Below, in pieces: positions 1 to 7,993 of a DNA stretch of 64,000 bases. Made by a program: the position numbers and the translations under genes. The notes beneath the pieces are model-generated. The model saw nothing but the letters and a program-made list of their open reading frames with translations. It did not search any database and had not been told where the DNA came from. The number at the start of each line of letters is the position of its first letter. Position 1 is the first letter of the stretch. This stretch comes from Acidobacteriota bacterium (GTDB lineage: Bacteria; Acidobacteriota; JAAYUB01), in contig JAGNHB010000020.1 of NCBI GenBank assembly GCA_018001935.1, positions 1 through 64,000 of the forward strand, read 5' to 3'.

Positions 1-2
1 TT

Positions 3-113
3 CATAATAGGTATTTTCATACGCTGAAATCGATTGAGGAGACCGTCGAGGATCTGTTCGAATCCTGGCGAGATGGTAGTGCTAATCTCAGGAGATTATG
101 CGCAATTATATAA
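3..113 (+). mobile_element. C-terminal fragment of an IS630-type transposase
   Basis: The first 36 codons of this frame, entering from the left edge and ending at TAA (111-113), read HNRYFHTLKSIEETVEDLF followed by ESW..ANLRRLCAII. An HNRYF stretch shortly before a helical tail ending in LCAI is what I know from the C-termini of IS630/Tc1-mariner DDE transposases. Only the tail is visible, so I cannot say whether the element upstream is intact. The DNA is clearly AT-richer than the rest of the window and flows without break into the equally AT-rich ORF downstream. The right end of the element should lie soon after the stop, where a TA target dinucleotide is expected for this family; I could not define the terminal repeat. 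Confidence 0.7.
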
Positions 114-137
114 GTCGCCGAGTATAAATACAATCTG

Positions 138-722
138 TTGGGATTTGGGAAAAGCAGTAATTCAACTAAACAAACGACAGGAGGAATGAATTCCACTGGT
201 GGGAGTTATTCAGGGGGCACGGGAGGCTGGACTGGGGGAAGGCTTTCTGGCACCTCTGTTACAACAGGCAATGGCAATATAGTAAACGGAGGAGGAATAG
301 CAACAAGCAATAACTCAAGCACAGTACCCGCAGGTACAACACCGCCTCCAGTGGTAGTCCCAAAACCTCCCAAACAATACCTTGATGTTTCCGGTTATGC
401 CCGCAAGGAATTCAGAAAAGGATATAAGTACATTCTCGCTCCTGACTTCTTGGATAAACGTATAGCATCAAAGATTGAAATGATGATTAAGTATGAAATT
501 GCTGATCTTCAGAATAACCGTTATGGTTATCGCACAAAAAAAGAAAAGCGAAAAGCCATGGAAAGAAGGGCCGAAGACGTATCTTGTGCGATGGGGCAGT
601 TGTATTCTCAACTGGTCTCGGCTCTAAGCAAGCATGCGGTCCTGATCCGGGACCTTTCCCTGCTCCCGGCCGGGGCGACGGGCGGGGTCGGCTCCACCGG
701 CGTCTATGCCGGCGGGCGGTGA
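138..722 (+). CDS. Hypothetical protein in AT-rich insertion, possibly 5'-truncated or chimeric
   Basis: The frame is open from directly after the transposase stop (114) to TGA at 722. TTG at 138 is one possible start and ATG at 186 another, the latter preceded by AGGAGG but with almost no spacing, so the true start is uncertain. The N-terminal third is Gly/Ser/Thr/Asn-rich and looks disordered. It is followed by a short proline stretch and a charged helical region (about residues 80-165). No family is recognised. Base composition changes sharply near position 630-650: the 5' part is AT-rich and the last 25 codons (LLPAGATGGVGS) have the host's high GC. This suggests foreign DNA fused to a native gene end, or read-through into native sequence. 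The gene ends 8 bp before the next start. Confidence 0.45.
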   Translation: MGFGKSSNSTKQTTGGMNSTGGSYSGGTGGWTGGRLSGTSVTTGNGNIVNGGGIATSNNSSTVPAGTTPPPVVVPKPPKQYLDVSGYARKEFRKGYKYILAPDFLDKRIASKIEMMIKYEIADLQNNRYGYRTKKEKRKAMERRAEDVSCAMGQLYSQLVSALSKHAVLIRDLSLLPAGATGGVGSTGVYAGGR

Positions 723-730
723 GGGGCATC

Positions 731-3700
731 ATGGACACGAAACATCAAACCCGAAGGATGATCCGTAACTCTGGTGAGAACCACCCCTCCCGGCGGGATC
801 CGCTCCGGTGGTCGGCGTGCGTCCTGGCACTCTGTGCCCTGCTGGCCCTTGCCGCTGCTCCGTTGCCGGCCCAGGGCGACGCTCGTCGGGGGCGTTGGAA
901 ATCTCCTGTCACCCAGAGGGAACAGGACCTGCGCGGAACAGCTTTGTTTTCCAGCGACGGGTCCAGCCTTGCGCCATTTTCCTGTCATTACGGCACCCCC
1001 TCCCCCACGGTGGACGCCGCCGAAGGCAATCCGGCACCTTCCCTCCGGTTCACCACCACCACGTTCTACAACTACAGCTTCGCGCCTTACACCCTCCCTC
1101 ACCTGAACACCGGGGAACGGTTTCGGGGCAGAATGGACTTCAAGTTCTACGGTTCCACGGGATGCGTCTTCCTCTGCCCCGGCACCTCGATCAGCGCTTC
1201 CTGCAACTACAGCCCGGTCACGGGCCCGGCTGGTGGGAAGTACCCTTTCGCGACCCCCTATTACGATGTCGCATCCGGAATCCTCAGCTGCGCTTACAAG
1301 GACGCGTCCCTGACGCTCCAGTCTCTCCAGGCGACGCTCAGTCTCACGCCCGGGACCTGGCATGCGTCGGAGTACCGACAGATTCCAAACCCTTCGGGCG
1401 GCTACGATTTCGAGGTGTGGATCGACGGCTCCCCGGTCCTCTCCGGCCGGTCTTACGAATCGGTCCTCACCGATGAACCCTTGGGTGTGGGCATCGGGGC
1501 GGCCTGTTCCGGTTCAGCCTCCAATGTCTTCTACGATAACCTTCTTGTCACCCTGGACAATCCGCCGTCCATTCAAACCCATCCGCAGAGTCAACCCATC
1601 GGAACCGGCCAGACGGCATCCCTCTCCGTCAGTGCATCCGGAACTGCCCCCCTTCATTACGCATGGTATCAGGGAGCGAGCGGGGACACCTCGACGCCGG
1701 CTCCCGGTGGCGGCGATGCGAGTTCCTACACGACGCCCGTGTTGACTTCCAGCCAGTCTTACTGGGTCCGCGTGAGCAATGAAGACGGGGTGGCCGATTC
1801 CAACACCGCGGTGGTGACGGTCAACCAACCTCCGGTGATTCCGCCCGGCCAACCCGAGGACAAGGTGGCGGCGGTGGGGCAGACGGCTACCCTATGCGTG
1901 ACGGCGTCCGGCGAAGGGCCGCTGCACTACCAGTGGTACCAGGGGGCGTCCGGCAGCACCACCACGCCGGTGGGGACGGACGCGGCCTGCTTCACCACCC
2001 CCCCGCTGGGGCCGGGGACGGTGAACTACTGGGTCCGGGTGAGCAACGCCTTCGGGCACGCCGACAGCCGGACGGCGCGGGTGTCGGCGGGGGCGGCCTC
2101 CATGACCTGCACCTACGACGCCCTCAACCGCCTGACGGGGGTCACCTACAGCGACGGCACCGTCGTCACCTACGCCTACGACGCGGCCGGGAACATGACC
2201 CGGGCGAAGATCGACCCCGCGCCCCGGCCGAAGATCACCGGGCCCGCGGACGTGTGCGCCGGCGGCTCGGTGACCCTGGACGCCGGGGCGGGCTTTGCCT
2301 CGTACCTCTGGTCCACGGGCGCCGCCACGCAGTCCGTCACGGTCAGCCCGGCGGCGACCGCTTACTACACGGTGAGCGTGACGGACGGCACCGGACGGGC
2401 GGGGACCTCCCCGGCCCACACCGTGACCGTCAACCCGCTCCCGACCCCGGCTGTCACCGGCCCGGCCGCGGTGTGCGCCGGCGGGTCCGCGACCCTGGAC
2501 GCCGGGGCGGGGTATGCGTCTTACGCCTGGTCCACGGGGGCGACCACGCAGACCGTCCAGGTGAGTCCGGCGACCACCACGGACTACACCGTGACGGTGA
2601 CCAGCGACAAGGGGTGCACGGGGACCTCCCCCCTTCACACCGTGACGGTGAACCCGCTCCCCGCCCTGCTCATCTCGGGCCCGACGGCGGTGTGCGCCGG
2701 CGCCTCGGCCACCCTGGACGCGGGCGAGGGCTACGCCGCCTACGCCTGGTCCACGGGGGCCGCAACCCGCACGATTTCCGTGAGCCCGGCCGCCCCGGCC
2801 GGCTACACGGTGACGGTGACCACCGCCGCCGGGTGCACCGGGACCTCCCCGATCCACGTGGTGACGGTGAACCCGCTGCCCGCCCCGGTGATCACGGGCC
2901 CGGCCGCCACTTGCGCGGGCGCCCCGGTGACCCTCGATGCCGGCGCGGGCTACGCGTCCTACGCCTGGTCGACGGGCGCGACCACGCGGACCGTAACGGT
3001 TTCACCCTCCGCGACCACCGGCTACACCGTCACCGTGACCAACGGGTCCGGGTGCGTCGGGGCCTCCCCCGTCCACACCGTGACGGTGAACCCGGCGCCC
3101 GCCCCGGTGATCAGCGGCCCGACCTCGGTCTGCGCCGGGAGTTCCGTCACCCTGGACACCGGGGCGGGCTTCGCGTCCTATGCCTGGTCCACGGGGGCGA
3201 CCACGCAGACCATCACCGTGAGCCCGACGACGCTGACGAGTTACACGGTCACCGTGACCAACGCCGACGGCTGCCCCGGCACCTCGCCGGAGCACCCCGT
3301 CACGGTGGACGCCCTGACCGCCCTGAGCGTCGAACCGCGCTGCCAGACCCTCGACACCGGCCAGACCGTCACCTTCACGGCGGGCGCCGCGGGGGCCGGG
3401 TTGCATTACCAGTGGTACCAGGGGGAGACCGGGGACACCGCCACGCCCGTGGGGACCGATTCCCCCGCCTGGACCACCCCGGCGCTGAGCCAGTCCACGC
3501 CGTACTGGCTGCGCGTCAGCGGCTCCTGCGGGACGGCGGATTCCCACACCTGCTGGGCGACGATCCGGCAGTCCGCCTCCACCGCCCCCTTCGACTTCAA
3601 CGGGGACGGCAACAGCGACATCCTCTGGCAAGCCGACGCCGACGGCACCGTCTCCGCCTGGTACCTCGACGCCGCGGGGCTCGCGGGTACCGGCACCTTG

Positions 3701-4573
3701 GGCGCCATCGCCGACCCGAGCTGGCAGGTGGCCGGTGTGAGCGACTTCAACGGCGACGGCGTTTCCGACGTGCTCTGGCGGAAGACCGACACCGGCGACC
3801 TGGCCGTCTGGCTGGTGGACGGGACCGGCGGCGGCGTCCTGCGCGGCTACTCCCTGGGCAACGTGGACCCCTCCTGGAAGATCGTGGGGGTGGGCGACGC
3901 CGACCTGGACGGCCGGGCCGACATCTTCTGGCGCAACGACGCCTCGGGGATCATGTCGGTGTGGTTCACCTGCGAGGGCGCCTCCCGGGTGCCGGGCTTC
4001 GTCGGCGGCATCGGCAACCTCGACTGGCGCGTCCTGGGCGTGGACGACTTCAACGGCGACGGCAAGGCCGACATCTTCTGGCGGCACCTGCTCACCGGCG
4101 ACATGTCGGTCTGGTTCGTGACGGAGACCGGTTACGCCGGGAACATGTCCCCCGGCTCCGTGGACCCGTCGTGGAAGATCGTCGGCTTCGGCGATGCCGA
4201 CCTGGACGGCCGCGCGGACATCTTCTGGCGCCACAACGCCTCGGGGACGATGTCCCTGTGGTTCATCGACGAGACGGGCCTGAAGGGGACCGCCTTCGTC
4301 GGCGGCATCAGCGACCTGGACTGGGTGGTGAAGGGGATCGGCGACTTCGGCGGCGACGGCAAGGCCGACATCCTCTGGCGCTACATGCTGACCGGGGACC
4401 TCTCGGTGTGGTTCGTCACCGAGGCCGGCTACGTCGGCAACATGTCCCCCGGCGCCGTGGGCCTGGGCTGGAAGACCCTCAACCTCGTCAACTTCAACCG
4501 CGAGGGCGACGGCGCCCCCTCGAAGCCGGCGGAGGTTGAGCCGCAACCGGAACCGGAGGCGCCGATCCGGTAG
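731..4573 (+). CDS. Large secreted Ig/PKD-like repeat protein with FG-GAP propeller tail
   Basis: About 1280 residues. The ATG at 731 is chosen because it has GAGGGG just upstream and is followed by a basic N-region and a hydrophobic segment ending ALAAAPLPAQG, a long but credible Sec signal peptide (about 1-48). Order of parts: a non-catalytic lectin/jelly-roll-like region (50-275); two Ig-like domains with the phrase HYxWYQGASG (about 280-455); one isolated YD/RHS-type repeat (TYDALNRLTGVTYSDGT, about 458-490); five nearly identical 73-residue modules with GPxxVCAG, LDAGAGYASY and WSTGATTQT (about 500-865); a third Ig-like domain; then about seven FG-GAP/VCBS units (DFNGDGxxDIxWR) to the end. 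Each FG-GAP unit carries a Dx(D/N)xDG calcium-loop pattern. It is likely an extracellular or surface protein acting in adhesion or display; no catalytic motif is seen. The FG-GAP tail resembles those of the proteins at 23026-25095 and 52228-55434. Confidence 0.85.
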   Translation: MDTKHQTRRMIRNSGENHPSRRDPLRWSACVLALCALLALAAAPLPAQGDARRGRWKSPVTQREQDLRGTALFSSDGSSLAPFSCHYGTPSPTVDAAEGNPAPSLRFTTTTFYNYSFAPYTLPHLNTGERFRGRMDFKFYGSTGCVFLCPGTSISASCNYSPVTGPAGGKYPFATPYYDVASGILSCAYKDASLTLQSLQATLSLTPGTWHASEYRQIPNPSGGYDFEVWIDGSPVLSGRSYESVLTDEPLGVGIGAACSGSASNVFYDNLLVTLDNPPSIQTHPQSQPIGTGQTASLSVSASGTAPLHYAWYQGASGDTSTPAPGGGDASSYTTPVLTSSQSYWVRVSNEDGVADSNTAVVTVNQPPVIPPGQPEDKVAAVGQTATLCVTASGEGPLHYQWYQGASGSTTTPVGTDAACFTTPPLGPGTVNYWVRVSNAFGHADSRTARVSAGAASMTCTYDALNRLTGVTYSDGTVVTYAYDAAGNMTRAKIDPAPRPKITGPADVCAGGSVTLDAGAGFASYLWSTGAATQSVTVSPAATAYYTVSVTDGTGRAGTSPAHTVTVNPLPTPAVTGPAAVCAGGSATLDAGAGYASYAWSTGATTQTVQVSPATTTDYTVTVTSDKGCTGTSPLHTVTVNPLPALLISGPTAVCAGASATLDAGEGYAAYAWSTGAATRTISVSPAAPAGYTVTVTTAAGCTGTSPIHVVTVNPLPAPVITGPAATCAGAPVTLDAGAGYASYAWSTGATTRTVTVSPSATTGYTVTVTNGSGCVGASPVHTVTVNPAPAPVISGPTSVCAGSSVTLDTGAGFASYAWSTGATTQTITVSPTTLTSYTVTVTNADGCPGTSPEHPVTVDALTALSVEPRCQTLDTGQTVTFTAGAAGAGLHYQWYQGETGDTATPVGTDSPAWTTPALSQSTPYWLRVSGSCGTADSHTCWATIRQSASTAPFDFNGDGNSDILWQADADGTVSAWYLDAAGLAGTGTLGAIADPSWQVAGVSDFNGDGVSDVLWRKTDTGDLAVWLVDGTGGGVLRGYSLGNVDPSWKIVGVGDADLDGRADIFWRNDASGIMSVWFTCEGASRVPGFVGGIGNLDWRVLGVDDFNGDGKADIFWRHLLTGDMSVWFVTETGYAGNMSPGSVDPSWKIVGFGDADLDGRADIFWRHNASGTMSLWFIDETGLKGTAFVGGISDLDWVVKGIGDFGGDGKADILWRYMLTGDLSVWFVTEAGYVGNMSPGAVGLGWKTLNLVNFNREGDGAPSKPAEVEPQPEPEAPIR
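2228..3322 (+). repeat. Five in-frame tandem 219-bp repeats
   Basis: The GPxxVCAG motif recurs at about 2240, 2459, 2678, 2897 and 3116, a constant 219-nt (73-codon) period. DNA identity is high, for example repeated TACGCCTGGTCCACGGGGGC blocks. This suggests recent expansion by unequal recombination, and copy number may vary between strains. Confidence 0.9.
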
Positions 4574-4803
4574 AGTGCCGTCTCCATCAGCGACCGCGGG
4601 GAACGCGCAGACGCGGGGCGAAAGATCCCCCTCCCGCCGGCGGGGCTGACCCCGCTTCAGGGCCCTCGTGAAAAGCCAGGCGCCCGGGGGAGGGGAGGAA
4701 GCGGCGCTGGTCTCGGGTGGGTGGGGGGGGGAGTCTCCCCGCTTCCCGTCGCGTTCTTTCCCGAGAGTTGCCCTCGCCCCTCCGGGCAACCCGGGAAGTC
4801 GGG

Positions 4804-5106
4804 CTAGAACGGGACGTCGTCGTCGGCCACCAGCAGGTCGGGGGAGGGGGTGATCACGGGGGGGACGCCGCTTGCCGGGAAAGGCTCCCGGCGGACCGTG
4901 CCGTCCTTGCCTTTGAGCAGGATCTCCACCTTCTGCTCCGCCTCTTCGAGTTTTTTCCGGCAGAAGGCGGCCTCGGCCATCCCCTCCTCGAAGACCTTCA
5001 GGGATTCCTCCAGCGGCAGGTCCCCCGCCTCGAGCTGCCTGACCCGGGTTTCCAGGCTCGCCAGGGCGCTCTCGAAGTCCTTGGGCTGTTCTTTTTCTTT
5101 TTTCAT
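4804..5106 (-). CDS. xseB: Exodeoxyribonuclease VII small subunit
   Basis: 100 residues. The core (about residues 8-70: DFESALASLETRVRQLEAGD, LPLEESLKVFEEGM, then a coiled-coil heptad region) matches the XseB family, which forms the small regulatory/assembly subunit of ExoVII with XseA and degrades single-stranded DNA processively in the cytoplasm. The family is typically about 60-80 residues. This protein has an extra 25-30 residues ending PDLLVADDDVPF, a tip identical in its last six residues to the SSB encoded at 50248-50697. The ATG is followed by a lysine-rich start (MKKEKEQ) and preceded on the minus strand by GGAGAGAGAG. Order on the minus strand is PHP, VWFA-like, xseA, xseB, but a 517-bp gap filled with hexamer repeats separates it from xseA, so it may be expressed separately or subject to leader effects. 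Confidence 0.92.
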   Translation of the reverse strand: MKKEKEQPKDFESALASLETRVRQLEAGDLPLEESLKVFEEGMAEAAFCRKKLEEAEQKVEILLKGKDGTVRREPFPASGVPPVITPSPDLLVADDDVPF

Positions 5107-5168
5107 GCTCTCTCTCCGAACGCAGCATTCATGTTATCCTCGGCATCCTTCCCCGCCGCCCCTGCGAC

Positions 5169-5618
5169 CGTCGATATCGGTATCGGCATCGGCATCGGTA
5201 TCGGTATCGGTATCGCAATCGCTATCGGTGTCGCAATCGCAATCGGAATCGGTATCGGTATCGCAATCGGTATCGCCGTCGCTGTCCGCGTCATCCTCGC
5301 CGCCGGTATGGCCCTGGCACTCAGGAACGCCATTGCCGTCGGTATCCCCATCCCCATCGCCATCTCCCTCGGCATCGCCCTCGCCATCGGGATCACCCCC
5401 CGGGCGGAAGGTTGCCCCGGGGCCTGCGTGGCCGGGGGGGCGGGAACGAACCTACAAGGCGTTGACGGGTTCGAAAGCGAAAGGGGGGGCGATGGCGGGG
5501 GCGGGGGCGATGGGGGTAGCAGCGATTGCGATTGCGATGGCGATTGCGATATCGATGGCGACAGCGATACCGATGGCGATAGCGATTGCGATACCGATAC
5601 CGATACCGATACCGATAG
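5169..5618. repeat. CGATNN hexamer arrays, two arms in opposite orientation
   Basis: This is the entire xseA-xseB gap (5107-5623), with no credible gene. From 5169 the plus strand reads runs of ATCGGT, ATCGCA and similar hexamers, strict to about 5290 and degenerate to about 5395. From 5520 to 5618 it reads GCGATT, GCGATA and CCGATA hexamers. The core CGAT recurs every 6 bp while the two other bases vary (AC, TG, AG, GG). The two arms are mutually inverted, so the transcript could form a long imperfect hairpin. The right arm starts about 6 bp after the xseA stop. Low-complexity ORFs in the arrays (IGIGIG, SVSVSQ, DTDTDT) are by-products of the repeat. Confidence 0.9.
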
Positions 5619-5623
5619 GTTCG

Positions 5624-7006
5624 TCAAAAGCCCTCCGAGGGGGTTGATTCATTCACAACGCAGCCGAGACGGCCTTCCCCCAGGAGGACGCCGACCCGGG
5701 CGCCGGCGGGCGCCTGCCGCCACGACCGCACCGATTTCCCCTCCGCGTCGAGGCAGATGGCGTAGCCCCGGCCCAGGACGGCGCGGGGGTCCATCGCCGC
5801 GCTTCTCGCCACGGCCGCGCCCAGGGCGGCGGCGCGCTCGTCCAGGCGGCGGCGGACGGCGCTCCCCAGGCGTTCGCGGAGGTTTTCCAGCCGGAGGCGG
5901 TCCGCTTCCAGGCGACGGACGGGGTTGAGGGCGCCCAGACGGTGGGCGGCTTCCAGGACCCGCCGCCCGTGGGCGTCAACCCGGCGACGGACGTGCAGGG
6001 GAAGCCGGCCCGCCAGGTCGTCCACCCACTGGGAAAGGGCCTGCAGCCGGTGGGGGAACCCGACGAAGCCGGGGCTGCGGGCGAGCATCTCGAAGCCGTG
6101 CCGCTGCCGGGCCAGGCCTTGCCGAAGCGCGGCGGCCAGGGCCTGGCGGAAGCCCTCCACCCGGTGGCGCAGCTCCTCCGCGGCGCCGGCCACCATCTCC
6201 GCGGCGGCGGACGGGGTGGGCGCGCGAAGGTCCGCCACGAAATCGCAGATGGTGAAGTCGATCTCGTGCCCCACCGCGGAGATGACCGGGATGGCGCTGG
6301 CGAAGACGGCCCGGGCCACGGTCTCCTCGTTGAAGGGCCAGAGGTCCTCCAGGCTGCCCCCGCCGCGCCCGACGATGAGCACGTCCACGCCGCCGGCGCG
6401 GTTGAAGTGGGCGATCCCCTCGGCGATGTCCCCGGCGGCGCCCTCCCCCTGGACCTTGGCGGGCCAGACGACCACGTCGACGGTGCTGTTGCGCCGATGG
6501 AGGATCTGGAGGATGTCCCGGACGGCCGCGCCGGTGGGGGAGGTCACCACCCCCACGCGGGCGGGGAGCAGGGGGAGGGGCTTCTTGCGGGCCGGATCGA
6601 AAAGGCCCTCACGCTGGAGTTTCTCCTTCAGTCGTTCGAAGGCCGCCATCAGCCGGCCAAGGCCCGACTCGACCATCTCCTCCACGATGAGCTGGTACTC
6701 GCCCCGGGGTTCGTAGACGGAGACCCGGCCGCCGGCCACCACCTCCATCCCGTCGCGGGGGCGCATGGGGAGGTTCCGCTGGCTGCCCCGGAAGCAGACG
6801 GCTCGGACCTGCGAGCGGGCGTCCTTGAGGGTGAAGTAGAAGTGCCCGGACGACGGCGCCGTGAAATTGGAGATCTCCCCCCGGATGCGGACCCGGTGGA
6901 AGCCGTCCTCCAGGACGGCGCGGATCCGCCCGGTCAGTTCCGAGACCGACAGGACGCCTTCGACGTCATCGAGGAGGGGAAGGGGGGGCGGCACCAGGTT
7001 CTCCAC
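5624..7006 (-). CDS. xseA: Exodeoxyribonuclease VII large subunit
   Basis: 460 residues, normal for XseA. An N-terminal OB-fold (about residues 17-110: LSVSELTGRIRAVLEDGFHR, IRGEISNF, SSGHFYFTLKD) binds ssDNA. The catalytic domain follows with VGVVTSPTGAAVRDI, the glycine-rich VLIVGRGGGSLEDLWPFNEE and ISAVGHEIDFTI-CDFVADLRAPTPSAAAE, all diagnostic. A helical region and a C-terminal GRGYAI motif close the protein. It degrades ssDNA in both directions with XseB and acts in repair and mismatch correction. The start is GTG at 7004-7006, only 3 bp after the upstream gene's stop, so it is translationally close-coupled to the VWFA-like gene. Its stop is followed within about 6 bp by the CGATNN repeat array, which replaces the tight xseA-xseB junction seen in many bacteria. 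Confidence 0.96.
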   Translation of the reverse strand: MENLVPPPLPLLDDVEGVLSVSELTGRIRAVLEDGFHRVRIRGEISNFTAPSSGHFYFTLKDARSQVRAVCFRGSQRNLPMRPRDGMEVVAGGRVSVYEPRGEYQLIVEEMVESGLGRLMAAFERLKEKLQREGLFDPARKKPLPLLPARVGVVTSPTGAAVRDILQILHRRNSTVDVVVWPAKVQGEGAAGDIAEGIAHFNRAGGVDVLIVGRGGGSLEDLWPFNEETVARAVFASAIPVISAVGHEIDFTICDFVADLRAPTPSAAAEMVAGAAEELRHRVEGFRQALAAALRQGLARQRHGFEMLARSPGFVGFPHRLQALSQWVDDLAGRLPLHVRRRVDAHGRRVLEAAHRLGALNPVRRLEADRLRLENLRERLGSAVRRRLDERAAALGAAVARSAAMDPRAVLGRGYAICLDAEGKSVRSWRQAPAGARVGVLLGEGRLGCVVNESTPSEGF

Positions 7007-7009
7007 CGT

Positions 7010-7993
7010 TCACTTGGGCGCCCGGTAGCCCTCGCGGCAGACCGCCTTGAGCTTGTCGGGCTTCCCGTCGTTGTCGATGTCGGCCGCCACCTCCACCCGG
7101 ATCTTGTGAAATTTCCCGTCGGCCTTCACCCCGGTCGGCTGGAAGGCGAGGGTGTACTGGTGGCGGATCAGCAGGTTGATGATCCGGAAGATGGAGGGGT
7201 ACTCCGTGACGAACTTGGGCATGAAGGCCTCCCCGCCGGTCTTCCGGGCGAAGGACTTCAGCCGGAGGTCCGCCATGTTCAGTTCCGCCCGGAACTCGTC
7301 GGAGTAGCGCATGTCGTTGACCGCCCGGGTCAGCTGGCCCATGGAGAGGGCGTAGATCACGGTGTCGGCGGCGGCGGCCCGCTCGAGCGCCTGGTTGTAG
7401 GTGGCGCGGCTGAAGGTGTCGAGACCGGTGGAGAGGAGGACCACGGCCTTCTTCCCCTGGACCTCCTTCATGCGGTCCAGGACGAAGATCACGGCGTCGG
7501 AGAGGCAGCTGTCGCGAAACCCCTTGAAGAAAATGCGGCTTCGGGCTTCCTTGACCACCTCGTTCTTGTCCTGGGTGAAGTCGACGGCGATGCGGGGCCG
7601 GTTGTCGAAGGTGACGAGGGCGCAGAAGTCGTCGGGGCGGAGGAAGCGCGCGAAATCGTCCACCGCGTCCCAGAAATCGGTTTCCAGGCTGGTGATGATG
7701 CGGCTGGATTCCATCAGGAGGACCACGCTCACCGCCGACTTGTCCGGGAAGAAGTTGGTGATCTCCTGCTCGACCCCCTCGTCGAAGAGCTTGAAATGCT
7801 CCCGGGAAAGCCCGGTGATGAGGTTCCCCTTCGGGTCGGTGACCACCACGTTCACCGACACCGCGGGGATCTCCACCGTGACCGTGGTGCCGGGGGCCGC
7901 CCTGGGGGTCTCCCCCTTGGCCGGCTTCTGCGGGGGGGCGAAGCTGCACAGGGCAGCGAGGGCAAGCGCCAGGGCCCCGATCCTACTGCGCAT
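7010..7993 (-). CDS. Secreted VWFA-related domain protein, acidobacterial type
   Basis: 327 residues with a signal peptide (RSRIGALALALAALCSFAPP). The region VNVVVTDPKGNLITGLSREHFKLFDEGVEQEITNFFPD followed by a von Willebrand A fold (about residues 80-270) is the layout of the VWFA-related family described mainly from Acidobacteria. The metal site looks degenerate: where DxSxS is expected the chain reads MESSRI, and the later T-D loop reads LSTGLDT. Metal-dependent ligand binding may therefore be lost or altered. A short beta-rich C-terminal region (HQYTLAFQPTG, FHKIRVEV) follows. The exact role is unknown, probably protein-protein interaction outside the inner membrane. It overlaps the upstream PHP gene by 11 bp and abuts xseA, suggesting one operon. 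Confidence 0.8.
   Translation of the reverse strand: MRSRIGALALALAALCSFAPPQKPAKGETPRAAPGTTVTVEIPAVSVNVVVTDPKGNLITGLSREHFKLFDEGVEQEITNFFPDKSAVSVVLLMESSRIITSLETDFWDAVDDFARFLRPDDFCALVTFDNRPRIAVDFTQDKNEVVKEARSRIFFKGFRDSCLSDAVIFVLDRMKEVQGKKAVVLLSTGLDTFSRATYNQALERAAAADTVIYALSMGQLTRAVNDMRYSDEFRAELNMADLRLKSFARKTGGEAFMPKFVTEYPSIFRIINLLIRHQYTLAFQPTGVKADGKFHKIRVEVAADIDNDGKPDKLKAVCREGYRAPK

Noticed and set aside
1-722. Prophage or integrative element boundary
   Set aside because: No integrase, phage gene or attachment duplication is visible, only a transposase tail.
1894-4539. Very long alternative-frame ORF inside the Ig/PKD gene
   Set aside because: GC-rich DNA with few stops gives long shadow frames. 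Its product is Arg/Gly/His-rich and unlike any protein, while the other frame shows clear domains.
4574-4803. Terminator after the large surface protein or xseB
   Set aside because: GC-rich partial palindromes exist, such as GTTGCCC/GGGCAAC near 4765-4790, but none has a T-run.
3002-5128. Long minus-strand ORF across the PKD protein and xseB
   Set aside because: It is antisense to well-supported genes and has biased Gly/Arg/Asp composition.
5169-5618. Hexamer arrays as a CRISPR array
   Set aside because: The unit is 6 bp with no unique spacers of 25-40 bp and no cas genes anywhere in the window.
5103-5652. Low-complexity ORFs (IGIGIG, SVSVSQ, DTDTDT) across the CGATNN arrays
   Set aside because: They are the unavoidable translations of a hexamer repeat in several frames; no start signals or non-repetitive sequence support them.
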